Assembly: GCF_013376005.1 (NCBI RefSeq)
Contig: NZ_JABMJK010000004.1
Location: 186,001-250,000 of the forward strand
DNA length: 64,000 nucleotides
Direction of reading: 5' to 3'
Origin: Duganella sp. SG902
Lineage (GTDB): Bacteria > Pseudomonadota > Gammaproteobacteria > Burkholderiales > Burkholderiaceae_D
The notes beneath the pieces are model-generated. The model was given only the letters and a program-made list of their open reading frames with translations, did not search any database and was not told the origin of the DNA. The stretch's first letter is position 1. Every line of letters begins with the position of its first letter. Made by a program: the position numbers and the translations under genes. Positions 1-9,050 of the stretch are shown here, piece by piece.

Positions 1-867
1 GCCCTGCAATTCGTGCTGAATTACGAGGAGGGCGCCGAAAACAGCGTGCTGCATGGCGACGCCGGCTCCGAGACCTTCCTGTCCGAGATCATCGGCGCGG
101 CCTCGTTCAGCAACCGCCATATGAGCATGGAGTCGTTGTACGAGTATGGTTCGCGCGCGGGCCTGTGGCGCGTGCTGCGCATGTTCGAGGAACGCAAGCT
201 GCCGCTGACGATCTTTGGTGTGTCGATGGCCTTGAAGCGTCATCCGGAAGCGGTGGCGGCGTTCAAGGAGTTGGGCCACGAAATCGCCTGCCACGGCCTG
301 CGCTGGATCTCGTATCAGAATATGGATGAAGCCACCGAGCGCGCGCACATGAAGGAAGCGGTCGATATCATCCGCGAACTGACCGGCAGCGCGCCGCAAG
401 GCTGGTACACCGGCCGCGATTCGCCGCAGACCCGCAGGTTGGTGATGGAGCATGGCGGCTTCCGCTACGACTCGGACTACTACGGCGACGACCTGCCGTT
501 CTGGCAGAAGGTGGATTTCACCAACGCGCAAGGCCAGGCGGTGAGCGAGCCGCAGTTGATCGTTCCGTACACGCTGGACACCAACGACATGCGCTTCGCT
601 GCCGCGCAAGGCTTCAACTCCGGCACCCAGTTCTTCGATTACCTGAAGGACGCGTTTGACGTGCTGTATGCCGAGGGCGATCCGCATGGCCTGAACCGGC
701 CGAAGATGCTGAATATCGGCCTGCACTGCCGCCTGATCGGCCGTCCGGCGCGCGCCGCCTCGATGGCGCGCTTCCTCGATTATGTGCAGAAGCACGACAA
801 CGTCTGGATCACGCGCCGCATCGATATCGCGGAACACTGGCGCAACACGCACCCTTTTGCAGAATGA
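1..867 (+). CDS. puuE: PuuE-type allantoinase, polysaccharide-deacetylase fold (5' partial)
   Basis: The reading frame is open from the first base, so the true start lies upstream; 288 residues are visible and roughly 20 N-terminal residues are probably missing compared with the family. The protein resembles the NodB-fold, cofactor-independent allantoinase PuuE, which hydrolyses allantoin to allantoate. Visible family-like stretches are GHEIACHGLRW, GWYTGRDSPQTRRL and YDSDYYGDDLPFW. It ends 7 bp before xdhA and is followed on the same strand by xanthine dehydrogenase and guanine deaminase genes, so a purine-degrading role is favoured over a peptidoglycan or chitin deacetylase role. The assignment rests on motif recognition plus context. 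Confidence 0.85.
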   Translation, partial: ALQFVLNYEEGAENSVLHGDAGSETFLSEIIGAASFSNRHMSMESLYEYGSRAGLWRVLRMFEERKLPLTIFGVSMALKRHPEAVAAFKELGHEIACHGLRWISYQNMDEATERAHMKEAVDIIRELTGSAPQGWYTGRDSPQTRRLVMEHGGFRYDSDYYGDDLPFWQKVDFTNAQGQAVSEPQLIVPYTLDTNDMRFAAAQGFNSGTQFFDYLKDAFDVLYAEGDPHGLNRPKMLNIGLHCRLIGRPARAASMARFLDYVQKHDNVWITRRIDIAEHWRNTHPFAE

Positions 868-874
868 GATTGTG

Positions 875-2344
<1,470 letters not shown>

Positions 2345-2355
2345 AAGGAGCCATC

Positions 2356-4689
2356 ATGAATCAACCCGTTGCTCCATCCGCGATCACCGCGACCGACTGG
2401 AAAGCGGTGGGCGTCGCCCGCCCGCACGAATCGGCCGAGCTGCACGTGCTGGGCCAGGCCACTTACACCGACGATATCCCCGAGCTGCAAGGCACGCTGC
2501 ACGCGGCGCTGGGCTTGTCGTCCAAGGCGCATGCGCGCATCGTCTCGATGGATCTGGCGCCGGTGCGCGCCGCGCCGGGCGTGGTGGCGGTGTACACCGC
2601 CGCCGATATCGTCGGCACCAACGATTGCGGTCCCATCATCCACGACGATCCTATCTGGGCGGTGGAGGAGGTGATGTACGTCGGCCAGCCGACATTCATG
2701 GTGGTGGCGGATACGCATGACAATGCGCGCCGCGCCGCGCGCAAGGCGGTGGTGGCTTACGAGGAATTGCCGGCCATCTTCACGCCGCAGGAAGCCAAGG
2801 CGGCCAACTCGTACGTGCTGCCGCCGATGCAGCTCAAGCGCGGCGACTACCAGACGGCGTTTGACATGGCGCCACGCGTGGTGAGGGGGCAGTTGTTCGT
2901 CGGCGGTCAGGAACAGTTCTACCTTGAGGGGCAGATCGCCTACGCGATTCCGAAGGAAGACAACAGCCTGCTGGTGCAGTGTTCCACGCAGCACCCGAGC
3001 GAGATGCAGCACGTGGTGGCGCATGCCATCGGCGTGCATTCGCACAAGGTGCAGGTGGAATGCCGCCGCATGGGCGGCGGCTTTGGCGGCAAGGAGTCGC
3101 AGTCGGCCTTGTGGGCCGCATCGGCCGGCATCGCGGCGGCCAAGTTGCGCCGCCCGGTCAAGCTGCGCGCGGACCGCGATGACGACATGCTCGTCACCGG
3201 CAAGCGCCACTGCTTCTATTATGAATACGAGGTGGGTTACGACGACAACGGCAAGATTCTGGCCGCGCGCGTCGACATGACCTTGCGCGCCGGCTTCTCG
3301 GCCGACTTGTCCGGCCCTGTGGCGACGCGGGCGGTCTGCCACTTCGATAACGCTTACTACCTGTCGGACGTGGATATCCGCGCCGGTTGCGGCAAGACCA
3401 ATACGCAGTCGAATACGGCGTTCCGGGGCTTTGGCGGCCCGCAGGGTGCGATAGCGATCGAGTACATCATCGACGAGATCGCGCGTAATCTGGGACGTGA
3501 TGCGCTCGATATCCGCCGCCTCAACTTCTATGGCAAGACGGAACGGAACGTGACGCCGTATGGACAGGAGATTGTCGATAACGTGATCGAGGCGCTGACG
3601 GCGGAGCTGGAGCAGACCAGCGAGTACCGCGCGCGTCGCAAGGCGATTGAGGCGTTCAACGCGTCCAGCCCAGTGCTGAAGAAGGGCATTGCGTTCACGC
3701 CGCTCAAGTTCGGGATCGCCTTCAACGTCACCCACCTGAATCAGGCCGGTGCGCTGGTGCATGTGTATGTCGATGGTTCGGTGCTGGTCAATCACGGCGG
3801 CACTGAGATGGGGCAGGGTATCAACACCAAGGTGATGCAGGTGGTCGCGCATGAACTGGGCGTGGACCTGTCGCATGTCCGCGTGACGGCGACCGATACC
3901 AGCAAGGTGGCGAACACCTCCGCCACGGCAGCGTCCACCGGGGCGGATTTGAACGGCAAGGCGGCGCAGGATGCGGCACGACAGATTCGTGAGCGGCTGG
4001 CGGCATATGCGGTCAAGCTGTACGGCGACGAGGATGGACAGCCGGTGCGCTTCTCCGATAATCACGTGCATGTGAACGGCCACAAGGTGGCTTTCCCTGA
4101 GCTGGTGCAGAAGGCGTATCTGGCGCGGGTGCAGTTGTGGTCCGATGGCTTTTACGCCACGCCGGGGCTGCACTGGGATCCGAAGACGATGAACGGGCAC
4201 CCGTTCTCGTACTACGCCTATGGCGCGGCCGTTTCCGAGGTGGTGGTGGACACGCTGACCGGAGAATGGAAGCTGCTGCGCGCGGACGCCTTGTATGACG
4301 CGGGGCGTTCGCTGAATCCCGCCATCGACATCGGCCAGGTGGAGGGCGCGTTCATTCAGGGCATGGGCTGGCTGACCACGGAGCAGCTGTGGTGGAACGC
4401 GGCCGGCAAGCTGATGACGCATGCGCCGTCCACGTACAAGATTCCGGGAATCTCGGATTGCCCGGAGGATTTCCGTGTCAAGCTGTTTGATAACGGGAAT
4501 GTGGAGGATAGTATCCACCGCTCCAAGGCGGTGGGCGAGCCGCCGTTGTTGCTGCCGTTCTCGGTGTTCTTCGCGATCCGTGATGCGATTTCGTCGGTGG
4601 GCGGCCATCGCGTCAACCCGCCGCTGAACGCGCCGGCCACCAGTGAAGAGATCTTGCGGGCGGTGTCCGCCGTGGAAATGGCGGCGTGA
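2356..4689 (+). CDS. xdhB: Xanthine dehydrogenase large subunit (molybdopterin binding)
   Basis: Catalytic molybdenum subunit, 777 aa, pairing with XdhA. Molybdopterin-contact motifs GGGFGGKES and FRGFGGPQG are present, and the base catalyst is expected in KAVGEPPLLL, where Glu728 corresponds to the conserved active-site glutamate of xanthine oxidoreductases. A strong AAAGGAG ribosome site lies just before ATG 2356; the frame is open slightly upstream to 2332, but that codon overlaps xdhA and lacks such a site. The stop codon overlaps the xdhC start by one base, indicating translational coupling. Confidence 0.96.
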   Translation: MNQPVAPSAITATDWKAVGVARPHESAELHVLGQATYTDDIPELQGTLHAALGLSSKAHARIVSMDLAPVRAAPGVVAVYTAADIVGTNDCGPIIHDDPIWAVEEVMYVGQPTFMVVADTHDNARRAARKAVVAYEELPAIFTPQEAKAANSYVLPPMQLKRGDYQTAFDMAPRVVRGQLFVGGQEQFYLEGQIAYAIPKEDNSLLVQCSTQHPSEMQHVVAHAIGVHSHKVQVECRRMGGGFGGKESQSALWAASAGIAAAKLRRPVKLRADRDDDMLVTGKRHCFYYEYEVGYDDNGKILAARVDMTLRAGFSADLSGPVATRAVCHFDNAYYLSDVDIRAGCGKTNTQSNTAFRGFGGPQGAIAIEYIIDEIARNLGRDALDIRRLNFYGKTERNVTPYGQEIVDNVIEALTAELEQTSEYRARRKAIEAFNASSPVLKKGIAFTPLKFGIAFNVTHLNQAGALVHVYVDGSVLVNHGGTEMGQGINTKVMQVVAHELGVDLSHVRVTATDTSKVANTSATAASTGADLNGKAAQDAARQIRERLAAYAVKLYGDEDGQPVRFSDNHVHVNGHKVAFPELVQKAYLARVQLWSDGFYATPGLHWDPKTMNGHPFSYYAYGAAVSEVVVDTLTGEWKLLRADALYDAGRSLNPAIDIGQVEGAFIQGMGWLTTEQLWWNAAGKLMTHAPSTYKIPGISDCPEDFRVKLFDNGNVEDSIHRSKAVGEPPLLLPFSVFFAIRDAISSVGGHRVNPPLNAPATSEEILRAVSAVEMAA

Positions 4690-5687
4690 TGGATGCGTGG
4701 CTGACAGCGCGGGTTTCCGAACCGGCGGTCCTGGTGACGGTGGCGATCGTGGAGGGCTCCGGTCCCCGCGAGCCCGGCGCCAGGATGCTGGTGACGGCGC
4801 GCGGCCAGCATGACACGATAGGCGGCGGCCATCTTGAGATGTGCGCCGTCGAGGTCTCGCGGGCGATGCTGAAAAGCGCCGCCAGCGGCGCCGTCGCGTC
4901 GCCCCGGCTGGAGCGCTACGCCCTCGGGCCGACGCTGGGCCAGTGCTGCGGCGGCGTGGTGCATCTGGCGTTTGAGCTGGTGGACGCGTCGCTTGCCGAC
5001 GTGCTGGAGGCCTTGCGCGCGCGCCGGCGTGAGGACAACTGGCGGCTCAGCGCCATCGACGGGCCGCCGTGTGCGGTGCTGCTCGATGCCGATGGTGCGG
5101 CCGTCGCCGGTACGCCGGGGAATCCGCCGGAGTGCGACCGGGAGCGCGGCACGCACGTCATGCGCGACCAAGCGGGGCGGTCCTGGCTGGTCGATCCCTG
5201 CCTCGCGCCGCGCGCGCATCTGGTGCTGTTCGGCGCCGGTCACGTCGGCGCGGCGCTTGTGCGCACGCTGGGCGAGCTGCCTTGTACCGTCACCTGGGTG
5301 GATGAGCGCGAGGACATGTTCCCCGCGGAGGTGCCGGCCAACGTCACCATCGAAGCGACCGACATGCCGGAGGCCTGCGTCGCCGCCGCGCCGCCAAACG
5401 CCAGCTATCTCGTGATGACCCACAGTCACGCGCTGGACCAGCGCCTGTGCGAGGCCATCCTCGCGCGCGCGGACGTCGGCTGGTTCGGCCTGATAGGCTC
5501 CGACACCAAGCGCGTACAATTCGAGCGCCGCATGGCCGCGCGCGGCCTGCCGCAAGAGCGCATCGAACAAATGGTTTGCCCCATCGGCCTGCCGGGTATC
5601 CGCAGCAAGCTGCCGGCCGCCATCGCCGCTTCCGTGTGCGCGCAATTGCTGATGGTCTGGGAAGACCAGTTTAGAACTCCGATTTAA
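4689..5687 (+). CDS. xdhC: XdhC, molybdenum cofactor insertion/maturation factor for xanthine dehydrogenase
   Basis: A 332-aa protein of the XdhC/CoxI family, which binds molybdenum cofactor, promotes its sulfuration and delivers it to the XdhB subunit. The N-terminal XdhC domain includes TIGGGHLEM and the cysteine-containing GQCCGGVV. The C-terminal half has a Rossmann-like region with LVLFGAGHVGAALVRTL, then the MTHSHALDQ and GLIGSDTKR motifs of the family. ATG 4689 shares its A with the xdhB stop codon; a GTG at 4686 is one codon earlier and less likely. It completes an xdhABC unit with consistent order and spacing. Confidence 0.95.
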   Translation: MDAWLTARVSEPAVLVTVAIVEGSGPREPGARMLVTARGQHDTIGGGHLEMCAVEVSRAMLKSAASGAVASPRLERYALGPTLGQCCGGVVHLAFELVDASLADVLEALRARRREDNWRLSAIDGPPCAVLLDADGAAVAGTPGNPPECDRERGTHVMRDQAGRSWLVDPCLAPRAHLVLFGAGHVGAALVRTLGELPCTVTWVDEREDMFPAEVPANVTIEATDMPEACVAAAPPNASYLVMTHSHALDQRLCEAILARADVGWFGLIGSDTKRVQFERRMAARGLPQERIEQMVCPIGLPGIRSKLPAAIAASVCAQLLMVWEDQFRTPI

Positions 5688-5699
5688 GAAAGACCCATC

Positions 5700-7007
5700 A
5701 TGACCTCCAACTTGCAAGCCTACCGTGGCAGCTTGCTGCACTTTCTCGCCGATCCAGCGTTCAACGACAACGCGCACGACTGGCACGAGGACGGCCTGCT
5801 GATCATCGAAGACGGCAAGGTAAAAGCGGCCGGCGACTACACCGCGCTGCATGCCACGCTGCCACCCGGCGCCGTGGTGCACGACTACAGCGGCAAACTG
5901 CTGATGCCCGGCTTTATCGACACCCATCTGCACTATCCGCAGACCGACATGATCGCATCGCCGTCGGAAGGTCTGCTGCCTTGGCTGGAGACTTACACCT
6001 TTCCCTCCGAGCGCCAGTTCGAGGACAGCGGTTACGCCGCCAACGTTGCCGACTTCTTCCTCGATGAGCTGCTACGCTGCGGCACCACCACCGCCATGGT
6101 CTACTGCACCGTGCACCCGCAATCGGTGGATGCCTTCTTCGCCGCCAGCGAGCAGCGCGGCCTGCGCATGGTCGCCGGCAAGGTGATGATGGACCGGAAC
6201 TGCCCCGACTTCCTGCGTGACACCGCCGAATCCAGCGCGCGTGACACCGAAGCCCTGATCCAGCGCTGGCACAAGCGCGGCCGCTCGCTGTACGCCATCA
6301 CGCCGCGCTTCGCCCCCACCTCGACCGAGGAGCAGCTGCGGCTGGCCGGCGAACTGGCGCGCGCCTATCCGGACACCTTCATCCAGACCCACGTTTCGGA
6401 AAACGAGGCCGAATGCGCATGGGTGCGCGAGCTGTTTCCCAAGTCGCGCAGCTACATTGACGTCTACGACAGCTACGGCATGATGCGCCCGCGCGCGATG
6501 TACGGCCACTGCATCTGGCTCGATGAGCGCGACCGCCAGCGCATGGCCGAAACCCAGTCGGCCGCCGCCATCTGCCCGACCTCCAACCTGTTCCTCGGCA
6601 GCGGCCTGTTCGACTTCGAACGCGCCGACGAAGCGGGTGTGCTGCTTTCGCTGGCCACCGACGTCGGCGGCGGTACTTCCTTCTCCATGTTGCAAACGAT
6701 GAATGAAGCCTATAAAGTAGCGCGCTTGAAGGGCAGTTACCTGCCGGCGCTGCGGATGTTTTATCTCGCCACGCTGGGCGCCGCGCGCAGCATGCAGCTG
6801 GAAGGCACGATCGGCAATTTCGCGCAGGGCGCGGAGGCGGACTTCATCGTCATTGATCCGCAAGCCACGCCGCTGCTGCAACGCCGCACCGCGCGCAGCG
6901 GCAGCCTGGAGGAACTGCTGTTCGCACTGGCCCTGCTGGGTGACGACCGCGCCATCGCCGCCACCTATGCCGCCGGCCAGCAGGTGCATGTCCGCGAAAC
7001 GACTTGA
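5700..7007 (+). CDS. guaD: Guanine deaminase
   Basis: Amidohydrolase-superfamily guanine deaminase, 435 aa, converting guanine to xanthine, the substrate of the adjacent XdhAB. The metal-binding motif is GFIDTHLHYPQ (His76 and His78), followed by IQTHVSENEAEC, MYGHCIWLDE and the catalytic-aspartate region SLATDVGGGTSFSM. It starts 12 bp after xdhC with an AAGAAAG ribosome site and is followed closely by a secreted adenosine-deaminase-like gene, so the order puuE-xdhABC-guaD-ada reads as one purine operon. No signal peptide, so cytoplasmic. Confidence 0.96.
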   Translation: MTSNLQAYRGSLLHFLADPAFNDNAHDWHEDGLLIIEDGKVKAAGDYTALHATLPPGAVVHDYSGKLLMPGFIDTHLHYPQTDMIASPSEGLLPWLETYTFPSERQFEDSGYAANVADFFLDELLRCGTTTAMVYCTVHPQSVDAFFAASEQRGLRMVAGKVMMDRNCPDFLRDTAESSARDTEALIQRWHKRGRSLYAITPRFAPTSTEEQLRLAGELARAYPDTFIQTHVSENEAECAWVRELFPKSRSYIDVYDSYGMMRPRAMYGHCIWLDERDRQRMAETQSAAAICPTSNLFLGSGLFDFERADEAGVLLSLATDVGGGTSFSMLQTMNEAYKVARLKGSYLPALRMFYLATLGAARSMQLEGTIGNFAQGAEADFIVIDPQATPLLQRRTARSGSLEELLFALALLGDDRAIAATYAAGQQVHVRETT

Positions 7008-7020
7008 TAAGGAACCACGC

Positions 7021-8463
7021 ATGAAGAACAACCTCACCGCCATCGCCCTGGCCGCCGCCGTGCTGTGCGCACTGCCATCGGCGCAGGCACGCGACGCCAA
7101 CGCCAACGAGGAAGCCACCAAACGCCACTTCGCGTCGCTGGTCGCGCCGGGCAAGGCGCCGAAACTGGCCGAGCTGACGATGTTCTTCACCATGATGCCC
7201 AAGGGCGGCGACCTGCATCACCACTACTCGGGCGCGATCTACGCCGAGCAGTATCTGGAATGGGTGGACAAGGAGGGTCTGTGCGTGAACAAGACCACCT
7301 ACACCATCGAAAAGAGCAAGCCTGCCGGCGCATGCGTGTCCGGCCAGGACGTCATGAACGACAACACGCTGCTGGCCAACCTGCTGCAGCGCTGGTCGGA
7401 CAAGGATTTCTACAATCACGGCGCCGTCCAGTCGCCGCCGGACCGTCAGTTCTTCGACACCTTTGCCTACTTTAACCCGGTCTCCTCGACCAACACCGCC
7501 GACGGCCTGCAGCGCCTGAAGCAACGCGCCATCCAGGAAAACCTGAGCTACATCGAAACCATCTTCGAGATCGCGCCGATCGCCAAGGACGAGGACTTCG
7601 ACAAGAAGGCGCTGGCCGGCGGCGTGACCGAGGCGGACTTCGCCGCGCTCAGCGCCAAGCTGGAAAAGGACCAGGCGTTCCAGGGTTGGATCGCCAGCTA
7701 TATCGACAACGTCAACAAGTCCGGCGCCGGCATCGACGACGAACAGTTCACGCTGCGCTACCAGCCGTTCGCGCTGCGTTTCCTGTCGCCGTCGCAGGTG
7801 TATTCGCAGATCGTGTCGAGCTTCAAGCTGGCCTCCAGCCATCCGAAGATCGTCGGCGTCAACATCGTCGGGCAGGAGAGCGTGAACGTCTCCATGCGCG
7901 ACTACGCGTTGCACATGCAAATGTTTAAGTTCCTGAAGTCAAAGTATCCGAGCGTGAAACTGGCGCTGCACGCCGGCGAGCTGTCGCTGGGCATGGTGCC
8001 GCCGGAAGGCCTGACCTTCCACATCAAGGATGCGATCGACGTGGCCGGCGCCAGCCGCATCGGCCACGGCATGGACATCGCCCACGAGAGCAACCCGCTG
8101 GCCATCATGAAAAAAATGCGTGATGCGAGGATTCCGGTCGAGGTAAACCTCAGCAGTAACGACTTTATCCTGGGGATCAAGGAGCAGGCCCACCCGGTCA
8201 CCCTGTACCGCAAGTATGGCGTGCCGTACGTGCTGTCGACCGACGACGCCGGCGTCTCGCGTAATAATCTGTCCGGCGAGTACGTGCTGTACGCGGCGCG
8301 CTACCAGCCCGATTACGCCGAAGTCAAAAAACTGTCATATGACAGCATCCGCTATTCCTTCCTGGCCGACCCCGACAAGCAGCGTCTTTTGAAGGCATTG
8401 GACGGCAAGTTCGCCAAATTCGAAGCCGAGATCGCGGCCGCCCAGACCCGGGCCGGGCGCTGA
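7021..8463 (+). CDS. Secreted adenosine-deaminase-family protein
   Basis: A 480-aa member of the adenosine/AMP deaminase superfamily with a Sec signal peptide (cleavage expected after AQA near residue 23), so it acts in the periplasm or outside the cell. Metal and catalytic motifs are GGDLHHHYSG (His66-His68), LALHAGELS, RIGHGMDIAH and YVLSTDDAGVS, matching the HxH, HAGE, GHG and TDD signatures. At 480 aa it is longer than cytoplasmic Add (about 340 aa) and closer to the extracellular ADGF-like group. ATG 7021 has an AAGGA ribosome site and directly precedes the signal peptide. It probably deaminates adenosine released outside the cytoplasm; substrate preference cannot be read from sequence. 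Confidence 0.88.
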   Translation: MKNNLTAIALAAAVLCALPSAQARDANANEEATKRHFASLVAPGKAPKLAELTMFFTMMPKGGDLHHHYSGAIYAEQYLEWVDKEGLCVNKTTYTIEKSKPAGACVSGQDVMNDNTLLANLLQRWSDKDFYNHGAVQSPPDRQFFDTFAYFNPVSSTNTADGLQRLKQRAIQENLSYIETIFEIAPIAKDEDFDKKALAGGVTEADFAALSAKLEKDQAFQGWIASYIDNVNKSGAGIDDEQFTLRYQPFALRFLSPSQVYSQIVSSFKLASSHPKIVGVNIVGQESVNVSMRDYALHMQMFKFLKSKYPSVKLALHAGELSLGMVPPEGLTFHIKDAIDVAGASRIGHGMDIAHESNPLAIMKKMRDARIPVEVNLSSNDFILGIKEQAHPVTLYRKYGVPYVLSTDDAGVSRNNLSGEYVLYAARYQPDYAEVKKLSYDSIRYSFLADPDKQRLLKALDGKFAKFEAEIAAAQTRAGR

Positions 8464-8464
8464 A

Positions 8465-8509
8465 AAACGGGGCGTTTGTGGCGTGCAATCCACAAACGCC
8501 CCGTTTGTT
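8465..8509 (+). terminator. Long perfect hairpin ending the purine operon
   Basis: A 17-bp perfect inverted repeat (8465-8481 with 8490-8506) encloses an 8-base loop immediately after the adenosine-deaminase stop. The stem is G+C rich in the middle and ends in AAA/TTT. Only a short GTT follows, so it is a less classic terminator and could also protect the mRNA 3' end. Confidence 0.75.
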
Positions 8510-8873
8510 ACAAACTCATTTCCCTTCCAGCGCTATCCTACGTGCTGTCATAAAACACAATAATTATCAAAAGCAAGTCTTTTTCTGATAATTGTGTAGC
8601 CTCCCCGCGACATAAATCAGAGCCGCCGCTCAGTCTTTTTGTGTATTTGTTAATGAATGGATTTCATACTGGCAACGGTGGCTTATAATTTGGCCCGCCT
8701 GTTGTCAGCCTGATATGTGAGTCATGTTTTTGTGACCTGCTTATGACTTATTTATACGTTTATCGTCTTAATGTATAAATTAAATCGTATTTGTCACGTA
8801 TTTTTCCTTGCTTCATAGTTCACAGAAATGATCCAAAAAGGCAAGATTTTCGCCTTCCCGATGCCCTTGTTGA
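8510..8873. other. A+T-rich non-coding region upstream of the TonB receptor
   Basis: About 360 bp with no convincing gene; base composition is clearly more A+T rich than the neighbours. It holds an 8-bp inverted repeat AATTATCA (8562-8569) / TGATAATT (8586-8593) and a solitary CTGTCATAAA at 8545-8554 that resembles half of a Pho box. The rest of the 8464-9050 gap is covered by the hairpin before it and the candidate PhoB site and leader after it. Confidence 0.5.
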
Positions 8874-8917
8874 TGTCACGCAGTTGTCATAAACACGTCA
8901 TGGCCCTGACATATTAG
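8874..8917 (+). promoter_or_regulatory. Candidate PhoB-binding site with -10 element
   Basis: TGTCA at 8874-8878, TGTCA at 8885-8889 and CGTCA at 8896-8900 are spaced exactly 11 bp apart, the spacing of PhoB direct repeats (known consensus CTGTCATAWAWCTGTCAY). Ten bases after the last repeat unit (which ends at 8901) lies TATTAG (8912-8917), a plausible -10 hexamer, as in promoters where the Pho box replaces the -35. It lies about 130 bp before the TonB receptor start and upstream of phosphate-releasing enzymes. Direct sequence observation; regulator identity is inferred. Confidence 0.62.
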
Positions 8918-9050
8918 GTCGTTACACTCACCCGCTGCCCTTGGCACGCCGGGATTGGACGCCCAGACCAGTTGCAGCATAAGTAAAAGAGGGAAATACC
9001 CGCCACCAGCGGGGTTCCATATAACTATTAGTCTTTTTTGAGGTTATACA
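8918..9050 (+). other. 5' leader of the Oar-like receptor gene
   Basis: Untranslated leader of roughly 125 nt between the candidate promoter and the receptor start. It contains a short CCCGC/GCGGG hairpin (8999-9013) and a GAGG ribosome site just before ATG 9051. No known riboswitch class is recognised. Confidence 0.4.

Noticed and set aside
8918..9050. Riboswitch (purine, or cobalamin as for many TonB receptors) in the leader
   Set aside because: Only a 5-bp hairpin is visible; no conserved purine-aptamer loops or B12-box-like sequence was seen.
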